Assembly: GCA_907163375.1 (NCBI GenBank)
Contig: CAJQUW010015612.1
Coordinates: 124,101 to 188,100, forward strand
Direction: 5' to 3'
DNA from: Prostheceraeus crozeri
Taxonomy: Eukaryota > Platyhelminthes > Polycladida > Euryleptidae
DNA: 64,000 nucleotides
In this document: positions 42,101 through 54,100 of the stretch, one piece after another
How the letters are laid out: every line of letters starts with the position of its first letter
Numbering within the stretch: position 1 is the stretch's first letter
The notes under the pieces: generated by a model
Databases searched by the model: none
Seen by the model: the letters and a program-made list of their open reading frames with translations, nothing else
What the model was told of the DNA's origin: nothing
Program-made: the position numbers and the translations under genes

Positions 42101-45100
42101 GCCAAAGAATTAAAGATTTTAATAGCAGAGATTTTAATACCATTTTTCTTGTTCAGTCTGGATCTAGTGAAGCTGATTTGCTGACCAGGCGAAGTGAATT
42201 GTATAGTGTTATTATTGTAGTTCACTGACCAAGCTTCAGATTTCATTCTCATGCAAATTATCTCATTGAGAAATGTTAATATAAAAACCAGAAATTTTGG
42301 CTCTATCTTCATCTCAATATTGCCTTGTATATCAAATATATAAATAGCTGAGGTTCTGTGGTATGATAAGAGAGACAAAATGAACAACGTTTGCATGAAA
42401 ATTTGTATTCATTTTATCAAGTAAATAGAAATTGACATTTGACGAGAGGTTAAACACCTGCAAGCTCCTGGAGATTCGAAATTTCAATTTGTCAACATAA
42501 GAAAATCCGTGGGCTTTAGTATGAACTAGAGCTGGAACGATTAGCCAACATTCAAAAATGTTGATCATGATCAGTGTTCAAAAGTTTGATTATGATTATG
42601 ATTGATTGAAGTGTTGAAGAATGTGATTATGATTAAGGTGGCCATTGGCTTGATTATGATTATGTTTGATTAAGGTGTTCAAAATTCTGATTATGATTGA
42701 TGCGGTCAGATGCTTTACCATGAACGCTGGGTAGGTTGAATATGATGATGATTGGGGCTTTCAGACGCTTTGTCGAGTCAATGATGAAATTTGTAGCGCG
42801 TTTAAATAATAATTAGATTGAGTGTTTAAAAAATGGCTACTTTTCTGACACCGTTATTATAAATTTATTCCCAAATTTTCGGTGTACACCTTCTTCTGGG
42901 GAAGCAAAATTGGAAAGGTGACAATTCATTTCAACGGATGTTTACGAAAACATTTAAAGAAAATAGTAGCTGAAGATATCATTGCATGGAAAAAGACATA
43001 GTTTTTCTATAGTATAAATGCATGCGCTAAATGGGAACCTCTCAGAGGCAGGTAGCCCTAGATAGCGAAAAAATGCTAGCTAGGGTTCCCTGCCGCAAAC
43101 CTACCTTCTATGTTAGGTGCAGTTGTACATATAAATATTTTGAAAGAAAAAATAAATTGAGAAAATTACATGTATGTCTTATTTTGCACGTTCATTAGCT
43201 GTTGTTGAGGTCTGTTCTTAATTTCTTTTTCTTCTGCCATTCTTTTTGTTGCTGTGTTGATGATTCCTCTATGTAAATTTGCCATTGAATTATATTTGAT
43301 GATATAATCTCGTGTGAAGCTAGATGTTTTAAGACTTCTGATTCAGTGCATTTAAGATGTTCGTTTATTCTTGATCTGACAGTTCGGGCAGTTTCTCCTA
43401 TATACATCTTTGGACAGTTGTTATATGTGCATTTCATCATGTATGCAGAGTTCTTCGTGTTACATTGATCCCGCTTCAAAGCACAGCTACAAGCGATGCA
43501 GTTCACGTAAGGACAAGCCGAAGATCTCTTGTCTAATATTCTTCGAAGTGGTGGATTTGAGAAAGCGGGTCGAACATAGTCTGATAAATGTGCTCGCTTC
43601 AAGAGTTCATGAACTTTACTCTTATGCTTAGAATTAATGAATGGAAGACGAATATAATATGGCTTTTGATTATTTGATGATGATTGTTCGTTGTTCTTTT
43701 TGATTATCGAAGCCTGCTTTAAGAATTCCTTTAAAGCCATTTCTTTTGAATTTCAATTTGATCTTTTCAATACTCGTTTCCACAATTATACACTCAATCA
43801 CCACAGACCGATAGCATATCTAAAATGTATTATTCAATAATTAGATTAGTGATAAAATATTTGATACTGTGCAGTGATAGCAGTTTCAATCTAAACTCAC
43901 ACTATTCATCTACACTCCTTTGTTCAATTGATAATACTGAAATGGCAGATTTTGAATATATTGTCTTGGCTATTTTTCATGTTTTGAATGTAGTTGGAAA
44001 GAGTCAATATTGTAAGAAGGTGGTTTTATTTTCTTTTTTGTCATTTTTTAATTTATTTCAGTTAACATCCGTTAAAAGTTTAAAAACATATCTTCAGTCA
44101 TTCTTTGATTACCTGCTAAAACAGTCTTCTAGTTGTCTTATATTCCTCATAGGTACACAATCTGCGTATAGCGGGTCATGGCTACACGTGAGTCCAGTGT
44201 CAAGCATTGGTACAATGTCAGATAGTGACACTCTTCAAAAAGCAGTTGCACTTCGTGTAGGTGCAACAGTTTGCCCAGAATTTCACATTTACAGATGTGG
44301 AGAAGTATTCGACAAATATGGACTGCATACCCTATCTTGTCGATATAGTGCAGGACACATTGACAAGACACGGTAATCGGTAAATGTTTAATACAATCTA
44401 AACATTAGGTTACCTGTTTATGACATTCAACAACTGCATTATGCATGACGTCCGATGTTCTGAAGTCAGTATTTTCAGAAAGCAGTGCATAACAAAAGTA
44501 AAAATTGTTTTTTCAGAATCGATCTGGAACTATTGATTTTCGCGAATACGTCATTGGTCTTTCTCTTATTTCTTCTCCAGCCAACTCAGATGAGACAATT
44601 GAAAATGCATTTCGGGTAAGTGGTCAATGCTTTACAATTTTACAAATACAATATAATAAACAACAATGGACAAATTTAGGACAAATCAATGAGCTTAGAA
44701 ATATTACACCTTAGAAGTAAATGCGGAGAATTATATATGATAGAGATCGTTAGTCCCGGAATCATTTATTGTGCGTAATTTATCCATGGTACAATGTGGA
44801 AAAAAGAAAACAATGTATTCCGTAATGATGTTATCTGTATCTATGCATGTGAAAGATATTTCAGAACTCTCAGTTGGCGCATATCTGCACATGTATTCAT
44901 AGCACCGCTGCCCGCTTTTTTCTTACATGGTAGAATAAAATACCTACTCTAAATATAATCGCGAAATGAAAAATAATTGGGTGAAATCAATCTCATCTGA
45001 TTGATCAATAATCAAAATGATCGCCAGCCAATGCACTTTTGATTCTTCTATCGAACGAAAATACGAAAGAAGAAAAGCTACGGATGGGTACTTTTGATGA

Positions 45101-48100
45101 ATCCTTAAATGTTCAATGTTCGGCATATTTCCTCAATCTTCCTCATCTTGCTCATCTTCCAGCTGTTTGATGCAGACGGCAAAGGCTACGTCATGCGAGA
45201 TGATTTGACAAAAATTCTTTCCTCCGCCTTCTCCATGACGGAAAAACAATCCAGTGATCTCTTCAACAAAATCGACGTGGATAACAATGGGAAAATAAGT
45301 TACGGTAAGTCAGGTTTAATTTATGCCAACTCAGATTCCTTTTCTAATTAGCCTAGTAAAGCTAAGATTCATTACCATTCTTGTACTATCTCCCAGTAAG
45401 GCTGTTTCGATCCATCTTAATGACTAGCTCACCTTTGTGAGCGACGATTGTCATTATTTTCAACAAAATGGAAAATTGTGTTGCATCCAATTATAGCATA
45501 TGCTTTTGATGTAGAATAAGTGTTTCACCAATGGCAGTTGCAGCGAGCAATGAGAACGGCTACAGACAAAATGGCACTCAAATTTTGTAAAGCACATATA
45601 AACTGTATTAATGCTGGCCTAGGATATACACTTATTTCTTTGAATTAGCAGCCAGAGTAGAACGTGTAATTTGAATTTAAATACTAATTAAAGAATTGGA
45701 TGTCGATTTAAGCCGACGATCAGCTAGATCCACAGAATTAGATTATTTAACTCCTTCGGTTTGCTAGAAGTGAAGACTAAATCAAAACGATGGCACATGC
45801 TGGAACTTAGTAAGTGGGCAAAAAGGAATTCCTAATACCTTGCAGAGATAAGAAAAACGGTCGTGCGTCGCTTGCAGATTGCTGTGAGTTCCTCCAAAAT
45901 GCTTCGATTGCCACGATTGCTTCATATTCGAAGAATTCAGATTTTTGTGCATAAGTTTTCTCGTTAATGTTGGTCCATCAGATTCTCAGTTTAGAAGGTA
46001 GGAAGCGTGAGAAATTTAGTTCACTCCATCTTTTGGCTGCTGAACTGATGTCTGAGGCTCACTGCTTATTCAGTGACGACACCGTAGATCGTGTGTGGTG
46101 CGTGCCATTTCATTATCACACACGTGTGACTCTGCCCTTCTAGGAAACAACGACTAGGGAACGAGCAGTCTGATTCTGTGTCTAGAGCAAATATGATTAC
46201 CGAATAGCTTATTAGAATACTTATTTTTTTATGCCTATTGCGTTTTTATTCAAAGGGTCTCAAACCGAAATTTCTCGACGATTTGGAAATTATTCTCAAA
46301 ACATTTTCGATCATATGCTTCATATTTACTTTCACCGCATTCTTACGATGAATGCTTTTGATGACTAGATCTGTCAACTTATTGTCTTACATAACTTGTC
46401 CGCGGATAAGTTTCTGATAATTTAAATTCTACGCACGTTAAACACAAAAAAGGTTGTGGAGTGGCATTGAAGTTAAATAGATCTAGCCATGGAAAAAACT
46501 GGTCAATTTTGATCATTTGTATCCGTTGTTTTGTGATTGGTCTTTTACTGTGAACACTGTGCTAGCAAATTATCACACTTGTCATCTATTTTATCATTTT
46601 TCTATCTTCTAGTGTTGGGCTCAGGAAAATTCAAGAGATAAATGCAGTAATGCATTAAAGGGGGTTTATATTTCTCTCTGCAGACGACTGTAGAGTAAAG
46701 AAGCAATCTCGGTAGACTCTGTAGGAAAGTAGGTCACATATAACAGAGTAGAGATCTTCTGCAGACAACCTCTGCAGATCAAGAATACAACTACTCGACC
46801 TGTCTCTGCATATATTTATGAAGTGGAACACTATTGAACTTTGCTATGTAACTCGTTAGAGTAAGGTGTCCTTTTTTTGTTAAAGGTGTGCTCCGGTAAT
46901 TTTTTAAGTTGGTCCGTATCGATACCGTATCGAGCGTCAGATAAGTTGATTTAGCGCCGTCGATTGGCAACTCGAAGCGTAGTTCTCTCACTTCTCGAAG
47001 CGAACAATTCTCGGTGATGACGTCAGCTGTGATACAGTGACAATAATGGAAGGCAGCCATACACAGCACCGGCTGCGGCATCAAGGTTTCAGCTGTCTCA
47101 GTGAAGTCGCGCTTGCTTTGAATATTTTCCCGATAGCGAGGCACACGACACCAACCAGAAAGTACAATTTGTTCAATGGGGTTATGTGAAGCAAAGCAAC
47201 CACAGCATTTCTTTAGAAGTGGTGTGTCAAGAAGGAGTGTAATTCCTTGACACACCATCAATAATCACCCTGATTCTCTTTTATCTGCTGATGATTTTAC
47301 TATTGATTTTCTTGGCTGTCAGACTGACCCTGTCTGATCTGTTAAAAACCTACTATAAACTGCACACATGAGCTGACAGACGGTAATTATCACTAATTTG
47401 TGTAAATGCTAGGCCCATATAAGAATTGACTTGTCAATGTATTTGATTCACCAAAGTTCCATAAGTAAAAAGTAAGTCAGCGACACGCAATGTAAAACAG
47501 CTTGTGATTTTTTACTAAAATTTTTTCTTACTTTTCTCCAATAAATTTCTGGGAGAGATAATTCAGTCAGTTACTACTTCTATTCTTTCACTCCACATTT
47601 TCTAATTTTTCTAAATTCATCAAATTTCGTCAAACTTGTTACATTGGAATTAGAATAGACTTGATGCGTTACTGAGTGTCACAACACCACTGAAAAGTCT
47701 TACTTGAACCCTGGGATGAAGGATTGGTCCCTTGGATACTCAGTTAGAATACAAGGTACAGACAGTTGTGATCATTAACTTCGTGGGATTGTTGTCTACA
47801 GACACATGACGAGCAGTTGTCTATTTCTGAGGCTGTGAATGTTCTATAAACCAGAGGAATTTTACACCCTCGAACGTTTTTGCAACGGTGGTGAGGCTGC
47901 CCTTATGAGGTAGAAAAGTTCGTTGACGATGCAACACTGATGAGTGTCAACAACAGAAATGTGGGGGAGGGAAGAATAGAAGTGCCTTCAGTCTTTTATC
48001 TGAGAATGGCCAATAGAATCCTTCCGTGTGCGGCAATAAATCTAATCATTTCGTAGGCAGCGTGATACCGATGCATTTATAGTAATAGTAATAAGCGTTT

Positions 48101-51100
48101 TATTGAAAACAAAATACAACAGCCTCCAATGGAAATCGTGGAGGATTTTACAAGTCACGAAATTTACAGTGTCAAAAAGTTACAAGGAATCGTTGTACAG
48201 TTTGCTACAGCAAAAAAAGAAACCATTTGCAGCTCGAGCTGTTTTAACAGAAGGCAAAAGTAAACGTCCACTCCTTTCAGATACCTGTGGCAACAAATTG
48301 TATAAAAGGTGATTTGAGTCTGATAATATGTTCTTGAAAAGGCGCATAGCTAGAAGTCTGCGTCTTTCACACAAGTTTAACATATTACAATCGTTGCAAT
48401 GTGAAATTTCGTAACCATGAATTATTCTGAAAGCTCTCTTACAAAATCGAAACAAGGACTTATCTAAATATACACCAGGTCGAAAAAATACTTGAGAAGC
48501 ATATTCAAAACATGGTCGAATGATAGCATTATAAATGTCGACGAGATCATTGTGAGACACAACTCCTTTCAACACTCTTAAAACATACAGACGTTTAGAC
48601 AACTTCTTAATCAAATAGTCAAAGTGGTCAGACCAGCTTAACTTATTGTTAAAAATAAGACCAAGAATCTTCAATTGATGGACGTTATCAAAACAAGGAA
48701 CTGGGGGCAGGATGTGAGATACTGTGACAATGTTCAAAACTTTCGATTTATTGCAGTTTACAATCATCTTATTTTTTGTACACCAATTTCTAAAATGACA
48801 AACTTCATCATTTACAATTGATAAATCGCCAAAGTGACATTTCTGAACAGGTATAATTAAAGTTACATCGTCAGCATACTTCACAACTTTGTTGGCTGGA
48901 TGATACGCTTTGTAAGAAGACATGTATACAGAAAAAGGTAAGGCCCCAAAATGGAGCTTTGTGGCACTCCACTCGTCACACTTAAAAAAGAACTTCGGAT
49001 GATGCCAAGCTTCACACATTGTTGTCTACCATGAAGGTAGTTCTCAATCCATTTACACAGATGATGACAGTCAGCAGAGAAAAGATCATACAACGTTTTG
49101 ATTAATAAAGAATGTGGAACAGATTCGAAAGCATGGCTTAGGTCGAAAGTGACAATACGAACGGCACCAATTTCATCATGATCTAAAAGGTTAAATACAG
49201 TTTCTTGCAAATAAATCAAGGCACATGTTGTTGATGAATTTTTACGATATGCGAACTGACAAGAATCGCACATAGATAAAATATGGTCGATGTATCTGTT
49301 CAGTACAATACGTTCAAAAACTTTACTAACAATTGGTAGAAGAGAAATAGGTCTAAGATTGCCTTTACAAACAGGATATGACTTCGGCATGGGAATGACG
49401 TCTGCTTTCTTCCAATTTCTTGGAACAATGGTGCTTTTAAAGGAAAAATTATAAATATATGACAATGGTTTACAGATATCAGAAGCCGCCAGTTTCAGTA
49501 CCGTGGGTGAAAGACCATCGCTACCACTTGCTTTATTGGTCTTCAAATTCTTCAATAAGCACAAAACATCTTTATCACTACAGATATCATAAGAAATACA
49601 TTCAGAAGTATTGTCAGATACAAGGAAAGTATTACCATTACTAGCGTCATGCAAGAAAAAATTAGAAAATTGCTTATTTATTTCTTCAACAGCTTCAGTC
49701 ACGTCGGAAAAAAGAGACAAAAGTTGTTTGGTAGAAATGTTGTCGTTCTTACACCGTACTTCGTTGACTACTGACCAGATGCCTTTAGACGATTGTTGCA
49801 TTTTTCTACTCCATAGTACCTTCGACTTATAAATTTCTGACTTTACTTTTGCTTTGTAGTGGTTGTAGAGATTGAAGTCATTGTTCCTGTAAGCCTGCCA
49901 TCTCTTGTTGATCAATTCTAAAACAACAGGTGTGATCCACGGTTTTGTCTTTTCAGTTATTTTTACAAATGACACTGGAATAGTTGACAATGCTCGATTA
50001 AATAGATAACAAAATTTTGACTACTCTCATTTACATCAGTTGACTCATAGATGCTCGACCAATCAGTTTCAGACAACTTTCTACAAAAAGCATCGGCGTG
50101 CGACTTACGTAAGTCATACACTTTTAGCAACGCCGTATTTCTACTAACATGTATTTTCTTTGAAATAAGAACAATCTTATGCGAATTCTTAGCAACACCC
50201 TACGAAGGAGCAGTCTCAACCTTTAAGTGATCGACAAGCGGTCTTTCACAATACACTTTATCAAGAGTGGCATTCAAATCGTAGGTATATCAACAATATT
50301 ATCCAAGTCAAAGTTTTGACTTAAAAATGACATATCGTGTCTATTAAAGTCACCACAAATGAAAAGCTTGGCATCAGGATTGATTTGAAGAACATTATCT
50401 AAGGATTTCACAATGAATTCACGTATTTCGCGAAAAATGTCAATTCTTAAATTAGGTGGAATGTATAAACATAACAAATATGATCTCTCTGGGTCGTGAA
50501 ACTGAATCAGATTGTACTCAAATCCAGATGGTCGAACGATGTTGTGATTGAGACATACTGAACTGGGTTGGGTATGAATCGAAGCGTAGATTAGGACTCC
50601 CCCACCTCGACGGCAATCTTTAGGGTCATCTTGACGATCATTTCTGAAGATCTGAAAGCCATCAATTTGTAGAAGGCTGTCATCAATTTCTGGAGTTAAC
50701 CAAGATTCTGTTATGCATACAAAGTTCGGTTTGGTAGAAATGACCATGTCTCTCAGCTCATCCAATTTAAAGAATACTGATTGAGCATTACACAATAATA
50801 ACCAATACTTTTCGTCTTGAGATGTTTTGCATGTAGAAGGACCACAATTGATTCGACGTGAAAGAATACATGGTGAGAATGTACTGAGTGAAACCAAAAA
50901 CTTAGATATGAATCTGACAGAATCAGAATAAAAGGTGAACAAAAACTTGAGAACATCAGACAAACTTATAGTCGATTGATTACCAAAGAAGGCATGCATT
51001 TGTCAAAACATGTGTTTTGAAATGTCAACGCGATCAATTTCATTTCCATTTAACATCAATTTATCATTTTTTATGTACAAACGATCACCATCACATAGTT

Positions 51101-54100
51101 CATCTCTCATGTCTTTCATCCGCTTGCGCAGTCTGGACTCTTCTTTTCTGATCAGGAAGGAGGAGTCTTTATTGACGTAAATCTTTCCAAATAATCTACT
51201 GGTCTCCGAAGGCTCTCTGAACTTCTCTTGTTTAAACAAAAAATCGCTACGTGTTGTTCTGTCAAAAAATTTTACAAGAAGTGGTCTGATTTTATCGTTC
51301 TTCTTTCCAAGACGCATAACAGATTCGACATGAGGAGTATCATCAGCGACTGGATCAATCAATCGAGAGAGATGTTTGACTTTATCGATGTCAGTGTCAA
51401 GTACCACATCAGTGAACAGAATATCATTTTCTGGAATACCATTTATGATGACGTTGTTGGCCCTTTTCTCAGCCTCAATCTTCTCAATATAGATTTGTTG
51501 GTTTACAATAGCATTCCTCATGGCACCGATTTCATTATCTATGCGAACCTGATCGGCAGAGACAAACTGCAGAGTTCGTTCGATGGTTTCGACCTTTTCC
51601 ATCACACCGGAAATCTTAGCACTAAGACGACTCTCCAGTTGCTGGAGAAGATTTTTTATGTCGTTGTTATCATCATTTAGTGTGGTGGTTTTTGTTGGGG
51701 TTTTGTCCTTCTCAATGGCGTCTTTGACTGCTGAAAGAAGCTGGTCTTTATTCAGTTTGCTCAGTTGAGTGACTGACATACGACGTACTTCATCAAAGTG
51801 CACGGGTTTCACAGGCATTTCACAAAATAGCTTTCAAAAGAAAACGTATAAATTCGTATCAAAACGGAATCGAACTCGACGATCTCGGACAGCAATTAGC
51901 GACCGTTCCCAAACGACTACGAACGCACAGAGTAACGAAAACTATCAGCTGCTACTTATTCCTGATGTCGCGAATTCTCCTGCATGACGTGTACAATTCG
52001 ATTTCTGTGTCACCACCCACGAACCAAAGACAACATACTGCTGAAGTGTCCAACTGTGAGGAAATGTGAGCAGAAATCAACGCCAACGGACGAGGAATAC
52101 CAAAAATCGACGTAATTCACTGAGGAATATAATGAAGGGATGTAACACTAACGTAGAACGATAGATGAGCACTCGAGGAGTCGGATGATATAAAAAATTT
52201 CACAATTCACTTCAGATGAACGATGGACAGACACAAAAACAGAGATTGCGCGAGACACCGATAGATACGACCAGTACGTTCAACGATTCTTTGTGCTTGA
52301 TTCTTTATGCTAGGTCTACATCAGTGGTGGGCAACCAAGTTAGGGTATCGGGCTACCAATTTTAAAAGGCAGTAGTAGGCCTAAAATGATTTTATTTTGT
52401 AGTTTAAGTGCACATTAGGGCTGCTGTACCGTGTACGTGTATATATAGTGGTCGTATTACATAACAAAATTCTACATATAAATGTACATGTATACAGCCG
52501 TATTGTGCGCAACCAATTTGTTTCATATCAACGAATGATAATTTGCATTCGACAATTCCTGTGAGTATTGAGGAGTGAATAGGCCTATAACAAATCGTGG
52601 AAGCTTTTCTTTTGTGTAATTAAACGTAACGTGTAGACTTTTTTGGTGATATGATAGACATTACCTTATTTCATTGAAAAAGAGCGGTCTGTAAGTGTAG
52701 TGCAGCTATCTACCTGAATGCCGTGCAAGATAAAATTGATCATGCTACATGTGCCTACGTGTCTGCACATGTGTCACCCAAACATATGCGGCTTTCAAAA
52801 CCGTGCATGGGCTCCGCAAACGGCAGTTGCGCCAATCGAGTACAAAATACATTGGTGTAGTAGGCATAGTATGCAAATGAAATTCAGCAAGAATATTTGA
52901 AAAAAAATACTGGCCTATCAAAATCATGCGGTTGGATTCCTTCATACGCAGCCTAGTTTTATTTAATATAGCCTATTTGCATTATGAGGTTCATTGATGT
53001 GTGGTTTATTACGCAGTGAAGCATAACAAGTCAACAAATACAATGTGACTTAGTATAAACTCACGCACGTGATGACCATTTTGCGCTTATGCGAGAAGAT
53101 ATTCATTACGAAAGGAGCATGGTTGGAGCATTCGAACCATTTTGAATTTTTGTGCCATTATATTCATTTATATAGTTAGTATGATTAATGTTTTTACTTT
53201 TAAAAGCATCTCTCAAAGGTCGAAGTCAGAGTGAGCCATTTTCACATCACCGATTCAAATAATGTCAACGGGCCACTTCGGATCAGAGAAGCGGTGGCGA
53301 GCCACGCGTTGTCCACCACTGGTTTACATAAAAGGACTTGTAAATGTACATTATGTTTACACAGTTGATGGGGAACAGCTTTCTAGAATCTGATCAAAAT
53401 ACAGCTTCACGAGCAAAGTAAAATGAACTCGCTGCATTATGAGCATCATTAAATCATACTCTCTACGTGTCAACAACTACATATGAGAAGGCTTATAAAC
53501 TAAGACATAATTCACCTTCATTCGTGCTGTCCATGTTTTGATTCATATATGACTGCTTTCCCATTGGCCCTCACTATTATTCCTCGTGAAATCGGCTTAT
53601 TCATTAACTATAGGCGACGCCTGCAGACAGTGGTGCGTATCACAGCTGACGTCATCACAAGCATCAGACAAGCAGATATCTCATAAGGCAAATTGTTGCA
53701 GAGTGCCGGATACGGATAGAACTAGCAGCTGATGTATAAACTTGCTTTAAAGACAATAAAATCATAAGCGAATTTTGCCCGGAGTATACCTTTAAAGATA
53801 TCGAGTGCAGACGGCAGACGATTAGATACAATAGATAATACCATACGTACACAGTATTCTTAATTCAACAGTTGGTTTTGTTTTCCGCAGTTTTGGAAGG
53901 CACAAAAGTTCCACTTCGTCATCACTGCAGCTATCATCGTGATTTCTGAATACTACATGCATATGCAGGAAGTATAAGCGGCGTGTTCTACAGAGGGTAA
54001 TCAGTAACCCCGTCTAGACGTCTGCAGAGCTCTGCAGAGGTAGTCAAGCAGTTACTCTGCAGAGATTGCGAAAAGAACTTTAAAGATATGTAAACGCTGC

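Larger units (their letters stand above)
41512..44516 (+). other. intron 6 (about 3.0 kb)
   Basis: GTGAGA donor, TTTTTTCAG acceptor. It holds a GATTAT-type tandem repeat (about 42548-42700), a minus-strand Penelope-like fragment (43195-43740) and a plus-strand Cys/His module (44150-44375). The stretch 41512-42547 shows nothing identifiable. Confidence 0.85.
48081..52313 (-). mobile_element. near full-length CR1/jockey-group non-LTR retrotransposon
   Basis: From its 5' side (high coordinates) it has a 5' UTR of about 0.5 kb, ORF1 (51818-51003), an ORF2 apurinic-type endonuclease, reverse transcriptase and C-terminal domain, then a 3' UTR with AATAAA at 48103-48098 and a tail of repeated TTACTA units. 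The total of about 4.2 kb fits this group. The 5' edge is uncertain and is taken to stop at the flanking hAT insertion. Several frameshifts and stops in ORF2 make it inactive. Confidence 0.85.

Noticed and set aside
43825..44149. N-terminal half of the open frame containing the Cys/His module
   Set aside because: Low-complexity hydrophobic residues with no similarity to the expected upstream part of such proteins; only 44150-44375 is annotated.
46791..47261. Minus-strand open frame of 156 codons
   Set aside because: It coincides with a dispersed repeat whose other copy does not keep the frame; no domain recognised, so it is described as a repeat, not a gene.
51228..51680. Plus-strand open frame of 150 codons
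   Set aside because: Shadow of the retrotransposon ORF1 on the minus strand.
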